A stretch of DNA of 64,000 nt from Variovorax davisae. GTDB taxonomy: Bacteria; Pseudomonadota; Gammaproteobacteria; Burkholderiales; Burkholderiaceae_C. The notes beneath the pieces were generated by a model. It worked only from the letters and a program-made list of their open reading frames with translations. It did not search any database and was not told where the DNA came from. Both the position numbers and the translations under genes were made by a program. The stretch's first letter is position 1. Every line of letters begins with the position of its first letter. The stretch spans positions 744,001 through 808,000 of the forward strand of contig NZ_JASZYS010000001.1 of the NCBI RefSeq assembly GCF_030316845.1, in the 5' to 3' direction. Below are positions 44,229 through 57,503 of the stretch, one piece after another.

Positions 44229-45263
44229 ATGGCCAGCTACATCCTCAAACGCCTGCTGCTGATGGTGCCCACCTTGTTCGGCGTGCTGCTGCTGACCTTC
44301 GTCGTGATCCAGTTCGTGCCGGGCGGGCCGGTCGAGCAGATGGTGTCGCAGCTGCAGGGGCGCGATTCCGGCGGCGAGCGCGCGGCCACCAGCGGCGCCG
44401 GCTACCGCGGCCGGCAGGGGCTGGACCCGCAGCGCATCGAGGAGATCAGGCAGCTCTACGGCTTCGACAAGCCGCCGCTGGTGCGCTTCTGGCAGATGCT
44501 CAAGTCCTATGCGCGCTTCGACCTCGGCACCAGCTTCTACCAGCGCAAGGCGGTGTGGGACCTGGTCAAGGAGAAGATGCCGGTGTCGATCAGCCTCGGA
44601 CTCTGGACCTTCTTCATCAGCTACCTGATCGCCGTGCCCCTGGGCGTCGCGAAGGCGGTGCGGGCCGGCACGCGCTTCGACTTCCTGACCACGCTGGTGG
44701 TGCTGGTCGGCTATGCGATCCCGGGCTTCGTGCTCGGCGTTGCGCTGCTGGTGATCTTCGGCGGCCAGCTCCAGTGGTTCCCGCTGCGCGGCCTGACCTC
44801 GCCGAACTGGGAATCGATGGGGTGGGGCGCGCGGATCGTCGACTACCTCTGGCACATCGCGCTGCCGGTGACGGCCATGGTGCTGGGCAGCTTCGCGGTC
44901 ACGGCCATGCTGACCAAGAACTCCTTTCTGGAGGAAATTCGCAAACAGTACGTGCTGACCGCGCGCGCCAAGGGGCTGAGCGAACGCGACGTGCTGTGGA
45001 AGCACGTGTTCCGCAACGCCCTGATCCCGATCGTCACGGGCTTCCCGGCGGCCTTCATCGGCGCCTTCTTCACGGGCTCGCTGCTGATCGAGACGCTGTT
45101 CTCGCTCGACGGCCTGGGCCTGCTGAGCTACGAGAGCGTGATCCGGCGCGACTACCCGGTGGTGCTGGGCACGCTCTACCTGTTCACGCTGATCGGCCTG
45201 TTGACCAAGCTGATCAGCGATCTCTGCTACGTGATGGTGGATCCGAGGGTGAAGTTTGACTAG
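44229..45263 (+). CDS. yejB: ABC permease YejB-type
   Basis: A 344-residue inner-membrane permease of the DppB/OppB superfamily with about six membrane segments. The first is LLLMVPTLFGVLLLTFVVI at residues 9-27, and the EAA loop for ATPase contact is TARAKGLSERDVLWKHVFRNAL near residue 250. The YejB-specific insert (DSGGERAATSGAGYRG) lies at residues 44-60. It starts 7 bp after yejA and overlaps yejE by 8 bp. Confidence 0.92.
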   Translation: MASYILKRLLLMVPTLFGVLLLTFVVIQFVPGGPVEQMVSQLQGRDSGGERAATSGAGYRGRQGLDPQRIEEIRQLYGFDKPPLVRFWQMLKSYARFDLGTSFYQRKAVWDLVKEKMPVSISLGLWTFFISYLIAVPLGVAKAVRAGTRFDFLTTLVVLVGYAIPGFVLGVALLVIFGGQLQWFPLRGLTSPNWESMGWGARIVDYLWHIALPVTAMVLGSFAVTAMLTKNSFLEEIRKQYVLTARAKGLSERDVLWKHVFRNALIPIVTGFPAAFIGAFFTGSLLIETLFSLDGLGLLSYESVIRRDYPVVLGTLYLFTLIGLLTKLISDLCYVMVDPRVKFD

Positions 45264-46296
45264 CGGCGGCGTCACCGTGTCGCCGGGGCGCCGCGCCTGG
45301 CTGCGCTTCAGGCGCAACCGGATCGGCTACTGGAGCCTCGTCCTGTTCACGCTGCTGGTGGTGCTGAGCCTCTTCGCGGAGCTGATCTCCACCGACCGGC
45401 CGCTGGTGGTGCGCTACGACGGCCAGACCTACTTTCCGGTCCTGCGCGACTATTCGGAGAAGACCTTCGGCGGCGACTTCGAGACCCCGGCCGACTACCT
45501 CGACCCGTTCATCCGCGAGCGGATCACCTCGGGCGGCAACTGGGCACTCTACGCGCCGAATCCCTACGGCCCCAAGACGCTCAACTATTTCGCCAAGTCC
45601 CCCAACCCGGCGGCGCCTTCGGCCGAAAACCTGCTGGGCAGCGACGACCGTGGGCGGGACCTGCTGGCGCAGCTGATCTACGGCTTCCGGGTGAGCGTGC
45701 TGTTCGCGCTGGCGCTGACGGCGATCGGCACCGTGCTGGGCATCGTCACCGGCGCCATCCAGGGCTTCTTCGCCGGCAAGACCGACCTGGCGTTCCAGCG
45801 CTTCATCGAAATCTGGGGCTCGATGCCCGAGTTGTACCTGCTGATCATCTTCAGCGCCATCTTCGCACCCAGCGTCGCGCTGCTGCTCATCCTGCTCAGC
45901 CTGTTCGGCTGGATGGGCCTGTCGGACTACGTGCGGGCCGAGTTCCTGCGCAATCGGCAGATGGACTACGTGCGCGCCGCGCGCGCGCTCGGCGTCGGCA
46001 ACCTGCAGATCATGTGGAAGCACATCCTGCCCAACAGCATGACGCCGGTCGTGACCTTCCTGCCTTTTCGCATGAGCGCGGCGATCCTGGCGCTGACCTC
46101 GCTCGACTTCCTCGGCCTCGGCGTGCCGCCGGGCACCCCGTCGCTGGGCGAACTGCTGAGCCAGGGCAAGGCCAACATCGACGCCTGGTGGATCTCGATG
46201 TCGACCTTCGGCGTGCTGGTCGTCACCTTGATGCTGCTGACCTTCATGGGCGATGCCCTGCGCGATGCGCTCGATCCGCGGAAGGCCGACCAATGA
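45256..46296 (+). CDS. yejE: ABC permease YejE-type
   Basis: A 346-residue permease with an N-terminal membrane segment (residues 20-40) and a periplasmic stretch holding RYDGQTYFPVLRDYSEKTFGG, a YejE hallmark. Five more segments follow. The EAA loop is VRAARALGVGNLQIMWKHILPN near residue 240. It pairs with YejB to form the membrane channel. It overlaps both neighbours (8 bp with yejB, ATGA with yejF), so the operon is translationally coupled. Confidence 0.92.
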   Translation: MTSGGVTVSPGRRAWLRFRRNRIGYWSLVLFTLLVVLSLFAELISTDRPLVVRYDGQTYFPVLRDYSEKTFGGDFETPADYLDPFIRERITSGGNWALYAPNPYGPKTLNYFAKSPNPAAPSAENLLGSDDRGRDLLAQLIYGFRVSVLFALALTAIGTVLGIVTGAIQGFFAGKTDLAFQRFIEIWGSMPELYLLIIFSAIFAPSVALLLILLSLFGWMGLSDYVRAEFLRNRQMDYVRAARALGVGNLQIMWKHILPNSMTPVVTFLPFRMSAAILALTSLDFLGLGVPPGTPSLGELLSQGKANIDAWWISMSTFGVLVVTLMLLTFMGDALRDALDPRKADQ

Positions 46297-47912
46297 ACGG
46301 CGCCCTGCTGGAGGTCCAGGGCCTGCGCGTCGCCTTCGGCGGCAAGGAAGTGGTGCACGGCATCGATTTCGAGATCGCGCCGGGCGAGAAGCTGGCGCTG
46401 GTCGGCGAATCGGGCTCGGGCAAGACCGTCACCGCGCTGAGCCTGCTGCGGCTGGTGCAGAACGCCGACATCGCCGGCACGGCGCGCTTCGCGGGCCCGG
46501 ATGCGGGCGGTGCCGCGCGCGAACTGCTGTCGCTGCCCGAGCGCACGCTGCGCGGCATCCGCGGCAAGGAGATCGCGATGATCTTCCAGGAGCCGATGAC
46601 CGCGCTGAATGCGCTCTATTCGGTCGGCGACCAGATCGCGGAGGTGCTCGAACTGCACCAGGGCCTGTCGGCGCAGGCGGCGCACGAGGCGGCGGTGCAG
46701 CTGCTGGCCGACACCGGCATCCCCGAGCCGGCGCGGCGGGCGAGGGCGTTCCCGCACCAGCTCTCGGGCGGCCAGCGCCAGCGCGCGATGATCGCGATGG
46801 CGCTGGCCTGCAAGCCGCGGCTGCTGCTGGCCGACGAGCCGACCACCGCGCTCGACGTCACGGTGCGTGCCCAGATCCTCGACCTGCTGGCCGACCTGCA
46901 GCGCCAGCACGGCATGGCGGTGCTGCTGATCACCCACGACCTGAACCTGGTGCGGCGCTTCGCCGACCGGGTGGCGGTGATGGAGAACGGCCACGTGGTC
47001 GAGCACGGACCCGTGGCGACGGTCTTCGGCGCACCGCAGCACCCCTACACGCGCCGGCTGATCGACAGCCGGCCGACCCGCGACGTGGCGCCGGTGCCGG
47101 TCGACCCGGCGGCGCCGCCGGTGCTCTCTGCCAGCGGGCTGCGCGTGATCTACCCGGTGCCGCGGCCCGGCATCCGGGGATGGTTCGGCAAGGGCGAGTT
47201 CGTGGCGGTGCAGGGCGCCGACTTCCGCATCGCGCCGGGCCAGACCCTGGGCGTGGTCGGCGAGTCCGGCTCGGGCAAGTCGACGCTGGCGCTGGCGGCC
47301 CTCGGGCTGCTGAAGCACCAGGGGCAGCTCGACGTCGCCGGCCGCCAATGGGCCGCGGGCGGGGCCAGCGACCGTGGGTTGCGGCGCCTGATGCAGGTCG
47401 TCTTCCAGGACCCGTTCTCGTCCCTGTCGCCGCGCATGACGGTCGAGCAGATCGTCGGCGAAGGCCTGACGGTGCATGCGCCCGAGCTCGACGTCCGCGC
47501 CCGCCGCGCCCGGTCGCTGGCGGCGCTGGCCGAGGTCGGCCTGAGCGAGACCCAGTTCCCGGCCCTGCTGGAGCGCTATCCGCACGAATTCTCCGGCGGC
47601 CAGCGGCAGCGCCTTGCGATCGCGCGGGCCCTGATCGTCGAGCCCAGACTGCTGGTGCTCGACGAGCCGACCAGTGCCCTCGACGTCACGATCCAGAAGC
47701 AGGTGCTGGGCTTGCTGCAGCGGCTGCAGCGCGAGCGGGGGCTGAGCTACCTGCTGATCACCCACGACGTCGAAGTGATCCGCGCCATGGCGCACGAAGT
47801 CATCGTCATGAAGGACGGCGCGATCCTCGAATCGGGCCCGGTCGGGCGCGTGCTCGATGCGCCCGTCCATCCCTATACGCAGAAACTGGTGGCTGCGGCC
47901 TTGGCGGAATGA
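46293..47912 (+). CDS. yejF: Double ABC ATPase YejF-type
   Basis: A 539-residue protein with two ATPase domains. Domain 1 has VGESGSGKT (about residue 38), LSGGQRQRAMIAMAL and LLADEPTTALDVTV. Domain 2 has VGESGSGKSTLALA (about 322), FSGGQRQRLAIARAL and LVLDEPTSALDVTI. It powers the YejBE permease. The stop overlaps the start of the MFS transporter (ATGA at 47909), which extends the operon. Confidence 0.93.
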   Translation: MNGALLEVQGLRVAFGGKEVVHGIDFEIAPGEKLALVGESGSGKTVTALSLLRLVQNADIAGTARFAGPDAGGAARELLSLPERTLRGIRGKEIAMIFQEPMTALNALYSVGDQIAEVLELHQGLSAQAAHEAAVQLLADTGIPEPARRARAFPHQLSGGQRQRAMIAMALACKPRLLLADEPTTALDVTVRAQILDLLADLQRQHGMAVLLITHDLNLVRRFADRVAVMENGHVVEHGPVATVFGAPQHPYTRRLIDSRPTRDVAPVPVDPAAPPVLSASGLRVIYPVPRPGIRGWFGKGEFVAVQGADFRIAPGQTLGVVGESGSGKSTLALAALGLLKHQGQLDVAGRQWAAGGASDRGLRRLMQVVFQDPFSSLSPRMTVEQIVGEGLTVHAPELDVRARRARSLAALAEVGLSETQFPALLERYPHEFSGGQRQRLAIARALIVEPRLLVLDEPTSALDVTIQKQVLGLLQRLQRERGLSYLLITHDVEVIRAMAHEVIVMKDGAILESGPVGRVLDAPVHPYTQKLVAAALAE

Positions 47913-49114
47913 CCTCGATCGGCTACGACAGGCGCGCCGCCTGGCGCGCGGCTCTGGGCTGCATGGTGACGCTGGCGGTGGCCATGGGCCTGGGGCGCTT
48001 CGCCTTCACGCCGATGCTGCCGGTCATGCTGCACGAAGGCAAGCTCGACCTGCAGGCCGGCGGCCTGCTGGCCTCGCTCAACTACCTCGGCTACTTCCTG
48101 GGCGCGCTGAGCTGCGCCGCGATCCGGGCCAAGCCGGCGCACATGGTGCGCGGCGGCCTGGTGGCCACGGCCGTGCTGCTGCTCGGCATGGGCCTGCTGC
48201 AGGGCTTCGGTTTCTGGGGCCTGCTGCGCACCGCGGCCGGCGTGATGAGCGCCTGGACCTTCGTCTTCGCCTCCGGCTGGGGCCTGCGCCGGCTGGCGGA
48301 AACCGGCGCGCCGGCCCTGGCCGGCGTGATCTACACCGGCCCCGGCATCGGCATCGCCGCCACCGGGCTGCTGGGCGGTGCACTCGGGCGCTGGGGCTCG
48401 GAGGCCGGCTGGGTCGGCTTCGGGCTGCTGTCGCTGGCCCTGATCGCGCTCATCTGGCGGATCTTCGGCGACGGCGAGCAGGCCCATGCCGGCGCTCCTG
48501 CGCCGGCGGCGGCCCCGCCGTCGGCCCGGGCATCGGCTGCCGCGCGCAGCGACGCGCGCTGGCTGGTCGGGCTCTACGGGCTGGCGGGCTTCGGCTACAT
48601 CATCACCGCGACCTTCCTGCCGGTGATCGCCCGCCAGGCGCTGCCCGGTTCGCCGTGGCCGGATCTCTTCTGGCCGTTGTTCGGGCTGGCCATCGTGCCG
48701 GGCGCGCTGATCGGCGCCCGGGCGCCGATCCACTGGGACAACCGGCTGCTGCTGGCCGCCGCCTATGCGCTGCAGGCCGTCGGCGTCGTGCTGTCGGTGG
48801 CCTGGCCGACGATCTGGGGGTTCGGCCTCGGCAGCCTGCTGCTGGGCATGCCTTTCACCGCCATCACTCTTTTCGCGATGCGGGATGCACGCCGGCTGCG
48901 CGGAAACGCCTCGGCCGGACTGATCGGCTACGCGACCGCCTCCTATGGCGTCGGCCAGATCCTCGGCCCCCTGTTTGCCGCGCCGCTGGCGCAGCGCACG
49001 GGATCCTTCGCGGTGCCCCTCGGGTTCGCCGCGGCGGTCCTGGCGGTGGGCGCGTTGCTTTTTGCAATGGTTTGGTGGCGCTCCGCAAGGGCCGAAGCGG
49101 TCCAAATGCCGTAG
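47909..49114 (+). CDS. YbfB/YjiJ-family MFS transporter
   Basis: A 401-residue protein with about 12 hydrophobic segments. The start region CMVTLAVAMGLGRFAFTPMLPVML is the hallmark of the YbfB/YjiJ group (residues 18-41). A hydrophilic Ala/Pro-rich loop lies at about residues 190-215 between the two halves. It is coupled to yejF, so it may export or exchange a product of imported peptides, which is only a guess from position. The substrate is unknown. Confidence 0.88.
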   Translation: MTSIGYDRRAAWRAALGCMVTLAVAMGLGRFAFTPMLPVMLHEGKLDLQAGGLLASLNYLGYFLGALSCAAIRAKPAHMVRGGLVATAVLLLGMGLLQGFGFWGLLRTAAGVMSAWTFVFASGWGLRRLAETGAPALAGVIYTGPGIGIAATGLLGGALGRWGSEAGWVGFGLLSLALIALIWRIFGDGEQAHAGAPAPAAAPPSARASAAARSDARWLVGLYGLAGFGYIITATFLPVIARQALPGSPWPDLFWPLFGLAIVPGALIGARAPIHWDNRLLLAAAYALQAVGVVLSVAWPTIWGFGLGSLLLGMPFTAITLFAMRDARRLRGNASAGLIGYATASYGVGQILGPLFAAPLAQRTGSFAVPLGFAAAVLAVGALLFAMVWWRSARAEAVQMP

Positions 49115-49143
49115 AAACCCCTGTTTCTGTAACGCATTTGGCA

Positions 49144-49194
49144 TATAATTCGAGGCTCACGACCAAACGGGCGGGTACCAACCGCCCGTTTTTT
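49144..49194 (+). promoter_or_regulatory. TATAAT box followed at once by an intrinsic terminator, upstream of rimP
   Basis: A perfect TATAAT lies at 49144-49149, with no good -35 box at the normal distance. About 17 bp after it, AACGGGCGG (49166-49174) and CCGCCCGTT (49182-49190) form a 9-bp stem with a 7-nt loop and a run of six T residues. If the promoter is active, its transcript would end after about 40 nt unless antitermination occurs. The hairpin may alternatively just end the MFS-gene transcript. The arrangement suggests attenuation of the rimP-nusA-infB operon. Confidence 0.55.
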
Positions 49195-49286
49195 ATTGGT
49201 CGAAGCATTTTCGATGCGGCTGGCGCGACCCAAGGCGAGTGGGAAATCCGGCGGCATCGCGTGAACTCAAAGGCGAACAAAGACAC

Positions 49287-49898
49287 GTGGCATTGCAGCA
49301 GACAGTGGAACAAACCGTGGCCGGCCTCGGCTACGACCTGGTCGAGATCGAGCGCTCGGCCGGAGGGCTGCTGCGCGTCACGATTGATTTGCCCTGGACC
49401 GGCCCCAACTCTGAAGCTGCCGCTGCAGGAGCGCCCGAGCCCTTCGTCACGGTCGAAGATTGCGAGAAGGTCACGCGCCAGCTGCAGTTCGCGCTCGAGG
49501 TCGACGGCGCGGAATACAAGCGGCTCGAGGTGTCGTCGCCGGGCATCGACCGGCCGTTGCGCAATGAACAGGATTTCGAGCGTTTTGCCGGCGAGGTGAT
49601 CGACATCACGCTGAAGGCGCCGATGGGCGCGGCGGCGGCGGGCCAGGTGTCGGCCAACCGCAAGAAGTTTCGCGGCACGCTGGAGCGTGTCGCGGCCGCG
49701 GACGGTACGCCCGGATGGCAGATCGTCTGGAGCGACGAGCCGGCGGCAAAGCCCGGGCAGAAGATCAGCAAGAAGCGCGTGCCTGCCCCCCTGCAGGCGC
49801 TCGGTTTTGCTTTGGACGAGTTGCGCGAAGCGCGTCTCGCCCCGATAGTGGATTTCAATGGGCGCAGGCCAAAACCCGGCGCCGCGGTGTCGGACTGA
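49287..49898 (+). CDS. rimP: Ribosome maturation factor RimP
   Basis: A 203-residue protein starting with GTG 49287 ([21 protein letters not shown]), the usual N-terminus in this order. The conserved core includes GGLLRVTID and [18 protein letters not shown], then the signature [12 protein letters not shown] near residue 75. The C-terminal SH3-like domain (about 100-185) ends with the FNGRRPKPG tail. RimP is needed for 30S maturation. An insert rich in Ala and Pro (residues 39-52) is typical of Comamonadaceae. The first gene of the nusA operon. Confidence 0.92.
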   Translation: MALQQTVEQTVAGLGYDLVEIERSAGGLLRVTIDLPWTGPNSEAAAAGAPEPFVTVEDCEKVTRQLQFALEVDGAEYKRLEVSSPGIDRPLRNEQDFERFAGEVIDITLKAPMGAAAAGQVSANRKKFRGTLERVAAADGTPGWQIVWSDEPAAKPGQKISKKRVPAPLQALGFALDELREARLAPIVDFNGRRPKPGAAVSD

Positions 49899-49915
49899 AT
49901 GAGGAGAGTGGTGGC

Positions 49916-51400
49916 ATGAATCGCGAAATGTTGATGTTGGTGGATGCGATCTCGCGCGAGAAGAACGTCGAGCGCGACGTCGTCTTCGGCGCAGTCGAAT
50001 CCGCCCTGGCGCAAGCCACCAAGAAGCTCTATCAGGGCGACGTGGACATTCGCGTCGCCGTCGACCGCGACAGCGGCGACTACGAGACCTTCCGCCGCTG
50101 GCACGTGGTCCCCGACGAGGCCGGCCTGCAGCTGCCCGACCAGGAAATCCTGCTGTTCGAGGCCAAGGAAGAGATGCCCGACATCGAGGTCGACGAGTAC
50201 ATCGAGGAAGCGGTGGACTCGGTGCCGATCGGCCGCATCGGCGCCATGGCGGCCAAGCAGGTGATCCTGCAGAAGATCCGTGACGCCGAGCGCGAGATGC
50301 TGCTCAACGACTTCATGTCGCGCGGCGAGAAGATCTTCACCGGCACCGTCAAGCGCCTGGACAAGGGCGACATCATCGTGGAAGCGGGCCGGGTCGAAGG
50401 CCGCCTGCGCCGCAGCGAGATGATCGCCAAGGAAAACCTGCGCAACGGCGACCGCGTGCGGGCCATGATCATGGAGGTCGACCTGACCTTGCGCGGGGCG
50501 CCGATCATCCTGTCGCGCTCGGCCCCCGAGTTCATGATCGAGCTGTTCCGCCAGGAAGTGCCCGAGATCGAACAGGGCCTGCTCGAGATCAAGAGCTGCG
50601 CCCGCGACCCCGGTTCGCGCGCCAAGATCGCGGTGCTCTCGCACGACAAGCGGGTCGACCCGATCGGCACCTGCGTCGGCGTGCGCGGCACCCGGGTCAA
50701 CGCGGTGACCAACGAACTCGCCGGCGAGCGCGTCGACATCGTGCTGTGGAGCGAGGACCCGGCCCAGTTCGTGATCGGCGCCCTGGCGCCGGCCAACGTG
50801 TCGTCGATCGTGGTCGACGAAGAGAAACATGCGATGGACGTGGTGGTCGACGAGGAAAACCTCGCGATCGCGATCGGCCGTGGCGGCCAGAACGTGAGGC
50901 TCGCCTCCGACCTGACCGGCTGGAAGATCAACATCATGGACGCCAACGAGTCGGCCCAGAAGCAGGCGACCGAGACCGATGCCAGCCGCAAGCTGTTCAT
51001 GGAGAAGCTCGACGTCGACGAGGAAATCGCCGACATCCTGATCTCCGAAGGTTTCACCAGCCTCGAGGAAGTGGCCTACGTGCCGATCTCCGAGCTGCTC
51101 GAGATCGAGAGCTTCGACGAAGACACCATCAACGAGCTGCGTTCGCGCGCCAAGGATGCGCTGTTGACGGCGGAGATCGCCCGTGAAGAGGACGTCGAGA
51201 GCGTTTCGCAGGATCTGCGCGACCTCGCCGGGCTCGATGCGGCCCTGATTCCCAAATTGGCCGAGGCGGGTGTGCACACCCGTGACGACCTGGCCGACCT
51301 CGCGGTCGATGAACTCACCGAAATCACCGGCCAGAGCGCCGATGAGGCCAAGAACCTGATCTTGAAAGCCCGCGAACATTGGTTCGCCGGCCAAGAGTGA
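49916..51400 (+). CDS. nusA: Transcription termination/antitermination factor NusA
   Basis: A 494-residue NusA. The N-terminal RNAP-binding domain (1-130, [19 protein letters not shown]) is followed by S1 (about 135-200). KH1 shows [14 protein letters not shown] and KH2 shows [15 protein letters not shown]. Two acidic C-terminal repeats ([16 protein letters not shown] and [17 protein letters not shown]) follow, as in E. coli NusA. A GAGGAGAG box precedes ATG 49916, 17 bp after rimP. NusA could control its own operon at the leader hairpin at 49166. Confidence 0.97.
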   Translation: MNREMLMLVDAISREKNVERDVVFGAVESALAQATKKLYQGDVDIRVAVDRDSGDYETFRRWHVVPDEAGLQLPDQEILLFEAKEEMPDIEVDEYIEEAVDSVPIGRIGAMAAKQVILQKIRDAEREMLLNDFMSRGEKIFTGTVKRLDKGDIIVEAGRVEGRLRRSEMIAKENLRNGDRVRAMIMEVDLTLRGAPIILSRSAPEFMIELFRQEVPEIEQGLLEIKSCARDPGSRAKIAVLSHDKRVDPIGTCVGVRGTRVNAVTNELAGERVDIVLWSEDPAQFVIGALAPANVSSIVVDEEKHAMDVVVDEENLAIAIGRGGQNVRLASDLTGWKINIMDANESAQKQATETDASRKLFMEKLDVDEEIADILISEGFTSLEEVAYVPISELLEIESFDEDTINELRSRAKDALLTAEIAREEDVESVSQDLRDLAGLDAALIPKLAEAGVHTRDDLADLAVDELTEITGQSADEAKNLILKAREHWFAGQE

Positions 51401-51424
51401 CGGTCATGGAGGCACGAAACCAAT

Positions 51425-54328
<2,904 letters not shown>

Positions 54329-54350
54329 GCGTTCCGCAGCGACCCCCGCC

Positions 54351-54722
54351 ATGCCCAAACGCAAAGCCGCAGCCCCGAACCGCGCCTTCAAGGTCGCCGA
54401 CCAGATCCAGCGCGATCTGACGGAACTGATCGCGCGCGAACTGAAGGACCCGCGGGTGGGCATGGTCACGATCCAGGCGGTCGAGGTCACGCCCGACTAC
54501 GCGCATGCGAAGGTCTTCTTCAGCCTGCTCGTGGGCGATCCGGCCGAGACCACCGAAGCGCTGAACCAGGCCGCGGGCTTCCTGCGCAACGGCCTGTTCA
54601 AGCGCCTGCACATCCACACCGTGCCGACCTTGCATTTCCAGTTCGACCGCACCACCGAGCGTGCGGCCGACATGAATGCGCTGATCGCGCAGGCCGTCGC
54701 TTCTCGCTCGAAAGACGACTGA
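54351..54722 (+). CDS. rbfA: Ribosome-binding factor A
   Basis: A 123-residue KH-type protein for 30S maturation and cold adaptation. [31 protein letters not shown] spans residues 11-40 (in parts) and contains the DPR-G signature. [10 protein letters not shown] and [19 protein letters not shown] follow. ATG 54351 is the family start. It lies 22 bp after infB and 2 bp before truB, in the conserved infB-rbfA-truB order. Confidence 0.95.
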   Translation: MPKRKAAAPNRAFKVADQIQRDLTELIARELKDPRVGMVTIQAVEVTPDYAHAKVFFSLLVGDPAETTEALNQAAGFLRNGLFKRLHIHTVPTLHFQFDRTTERAADMNALIAQAVASRSKDD

Positions 54723-54724
54723 AG

Positions 54725-55672
54725 ATGAACGCGCCACGCACAAGGGTGCAGCGGCGCCCTGTGCATGGGGTGTTGCTGCTCGACAAACCGCTGGGTCTCT
54801 CCAGCAACCAGGCCTTGCAGAAGGCCAAGTGGTTGCTGCGCGCCGAAAAGGCCGGCCACACCGGCACGCTCGATCCGCTCGCCACCGGCGTGCTGCCGTT
54901 GTGCTTCGGCTCGGCCACCAAGTTCAGCCAGCTCCACCTGGACGCCGACAAGACCTACGAGGCGACTGCCCGCCTGGGCCTGAAGACCGCCACCGGCGAC
55001 GCCGAGGGCGATGTGATCGCCGAGCGTCCGGTCGCCGTGAATGCCGACGACCTGGCACGCGTGCAGGCGCGCTTCACGGGACCGATCCGCCAGGTGCCGC
55101 CGATGCACAGCGCGCTCAAGAAGGACGGCCGCGCGCTCTACGAATACGCCCGCGAGGGCATCGAGGTCGAGCGCGCACCGCGCGACGTCGTGATCTACCA
55201 ACTCGCGCTCGAAGCGGCGTCCCCGAACGACATCCGCATCCGGGCGACCGTGAGCAAAGGCACCTACATCCGCACGCTCGGCGAGGACATCGGTGAAGCG
55301 CTCGGCTGCGGCGCCCACCTCACGTCGCTGCGGCGCACCGCCACTGGCGGCTTCGACGCTTCGCAGTGCATCACGCTCGAAGCGCTCGAGGCCATGGACG
55401 AGGACGAGCGGCTGGCCTGCCTGCGGCCGACCGAAGCCCTGGTGGCCGATCACACGCGCGTCACGCTCGGCGCCGAAGATGCCGCACGTTTCCTGTCGGG
55501 CCTGCGCCGCCGCGGCCCCTGGCCCGACGCGCCCGCGGTGGCCGTGTTCGGCCGCCAGCCCGAAGCCTTCCTGGGCACGGCCCACGTGAAGGCCGGCGAA
55601 CTGATCCCGGGGCGGCTGCTGAGCCCCATCGAAATCCAGCAGACATTACTTTTGACCGAAGCGACACCATGA
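54725..55672 (+). CDS. truB: tRNA pseudouridine(55) synthase
   Basis: A 315-residue TruB. The catalytic motif is [16 protein letters not shown] at about residues 43-58 with Asp as nucleophile. [10 protein letters not shown] and [15 protein letters not shown] are further family motifs, and a C-terminal PUA-like part is at about 240-310. It makes pseudouridine at position 55 of the T-loop in tRNAs. The stop overlaps the typA start (ATGA at 55669-55672). Confidence 0.96.
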   Translation: MNAPRTRVQRRPVHGVLLLDKPLGLSSNQALQKAKWLLRAEKAGHTGTLDPLATGVLPLCFGSATKFSQLHLDADKTYEATARLGLKTATGDAEGDVIAERPVAVNADDLARVQARFTGPIRQVPPMHSALKKDGRALYEYAREGIEVERAPRDVVIYQLALEAASPNDIRIRATVSKGTYIRTLGEDIGEALGCGAHLTSLRRTATGGFDASQCITLEALEAMDEDERLACLRPTEALVADHTRVTLGAEDAARFLSGLRRRGPWPDAPAVAVFGRQPEAFLGTAHVKAGELIPGRLLSPIEIQQTLLLTEATP

Positions 55673-57492
55673 CCCAACAGATTCGCAACATCGCCATCAT
55701 CGCCCACGTGGACCATGGCAAGACCACCATGGTCGACCAGCTGCTGCGCCAGTCCGGCACCTTCGCCGAGCACGAGAAGGTGGTCGACACCGTGATGGAC
55801 AACAACGCGATCGAAAAAGAACGCGGCATCACGATCCTGGCCAAGAACTGCGCCGTGACCTGGGAAGGCACCCACATCAACATCGTCGACACCCCGGGCC
55901 ACGCGGACTTCGGCGGCGAGGTCGAACGTGCGCTCAGCATGGTCGACGGCGTGGTGCTGCTGATCGACGCGCAAGAGGGCCCGATGCCCCAGACCCGCTT
56001 CGTGACCAAGAAGGCGCTGGCCCTCGGCCTGAAGCCGATCCTGGTGGTGAACAAGGTCGACAAGCCCGGCGCGCGTCCCGACTACGTGGTCAACGCGGCC
56101 TTCGACCTGTTCGACAAGCTCGGCGCGACCGACGAACAGCTCGACTTCCCGGTGGTCTATGCCTCGGGCATCAACGGCTGGTCGTCGCTCGAAGAAGGCG
56201 GCCAGGGCGAGCAGTGGGGTCCCGACATGTCGGCCCTGTTCAACACCATCCTGAAGCATGTGCCGGCGCAGAAGGGCGACCCGAAGGCGCCGCTGCAGCT
56301 GCAGATCTCGGCGCTGGACTTCTCGACCTTCGTCGGCCGCATCGGCGTCGGCCGCATCAGCCAGGGCACCATCAAGCCCATGATGGACGTGGTGGTGATG
56401 GAAGGCCCGGACGGCAAGACCGTCAAGGGCCGCGTCAACCAGGTGTTGACCTTCCAGGGCCTTGAGCGCGTGCAGGCCACCGAGGCCGGCCCGGGCGAGA
56501 TCGTGCTGATCAACGGCATCGCCGACATCGGCATCGGCGTCACCGTGACCGACCCGTCGAACCCGGCGCCGCTGCCGATGCTCAAGGTCGACGAGCCGAC
56601 CCTGACCATGAATTTCTGCGTCAACACCAGCCCGCTGGCCGGCCGCGAAGGCAAGTACGTCACCAGCCGCCAGATCTGGGACCGGCTGCAGAAGGAACTG
56701 CAGCACAACGTGGCGCTGCGGGTCAGCGAGACCGACGAGGAAGGCATCTTCGAGGTCATGGGCCGCGGTGAACTGCACTTGACCATCCTGCTGGAGAACA
56801 TGCGCCGCGAAGGCTTCGAGATGGCTGTCTCCAAGCCGCGCGTGGTGTTCCGCGACATCGACGGCGAGAAGCACGAGCCGATCGAGCTCGTCACGGCCGA
56901 CATCGAGGACCAGCACCAGGGCGGCGTGATGCAGGCGCTGGGCGAGCGCAAGGGCGAACTGGTCAACATGGAACCGGACGGCCGCGGCCGCGTGCGCCTC
57001 GAGTACCGGATTCCGGCGCGGGGCCTGATCGGCTTCACCAACGAATTCCTGAACCTGACGCGCGGCTCGGGCCTGATCTCGAACATCTTCGACAAGTACG
57101 AACCCTTCAAGGGCGAGATCGGCAGCCGCAAGAACGGCGTGCTGATCTCGATGGACGACGGCGAGATCTTCACCTACGCGCTGGGCAAGCTGGACGACCG
57201 CGGCCGCATGTTCGTGCGCGCCAACGACCCGGTGTACGAAGGCATGATCGTCGGCATCCACAGCCGCGACAACGACCTGGTGGTGAACGCCACGCGCACC
57301 AAGCAGCTGACCAACTTCCGCGTCTCGGGCAAGGAAGACGCGATCAAGATCACGCCGCCGATCGAGCTCACGCTGGAATACGGCGTCGAGTTCATCGAGG
57401 ACGACGAACTGGTCGAGATCACGCCCAAGAGCGTGCGCCTGCGCAAGCGCTACCTGAAGGAACACGAGCGCAAGCGCGCTTCGCGCGAGTAA
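55669..57492 (+). CDS. typA: Translational GTPase TypA/BipA
   Basis: A 607-residue ribosome-associated GTPase of the elongation-factor group. G1 is [15 protein letters not shown] (residues 11-25), the switch I region holds [11 protein letters not shown]3 is [12 protein letters not shown] and G4 is [15 protein letters not shown]. Domains III and V and the BipA C-terminal domain ([21 protein letters not shown], in parts) complete it. It supports ribosome assembly and growth under stress or low temperature. Coupled to truB. Confidence 0.97.
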   Translation: MTQQIRNIAIIAHVDHGKTTMVDQLLRQSGTFAEHEKVVDTVMDNNAIEKERGITILAKNCAVTWEGTHINIVDTPGHADFGGEVERALSMVDGVVLLIDAQEGPMPQTRFVTKKALALGLKPILVVNKVDKPGARPDYVVNAAFDLFDKLGATDEQLDFPVVYASGINGWSSLEEGGQGEQWGPDMSALFNTILKHVPAQKGDPKAPLQLQISALDFSTFVGRIGVGRISQGTIKPMMDVVVMEGPDGKTVKGRVNQVLTFQGLERVQATEAGPGEIVLINGIADIGIGVTVTDPSNPAPLPMLKVDEPTLTMNFCVNTSPLAGREGKYVTSRQIWDRLQKELQHNVALRVSETDEEGIFEVMGRGELHLTILLENMRREGFEMAVSKPRVVFRDIDGEKHEPIELVTADIEDQHQGGVMQALGERKGELVNMEPDGRGRVRLEYRIPARGLIGFTNEFLNLTRGSGLISNIFDKYEPFKGEIGSRKNGVLISMDDGEIFTYALGKLDDRGRMFVRANDPVYEGMIVGIHSRDNDLVVNATRTKQLTNFRVSGKEDAIKITPPIELTLEYGVEFIEDDELVEITPKSVRLRKRYLKEHERKRASRE

Positions 57493-57503
57493 GTTCGAAG
57501 GCC

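Noticed and set aside
41549..44230. Long leftward open frame across fabI and the binding-protein gene, continuous with the ligase frame
   Set aside because: Only the 3' part (40697-41548) encodes a recognisable protein with its own start, signal peptide and ribosome-binding site. The rest is antisense or out of frame to fabI and yejA.
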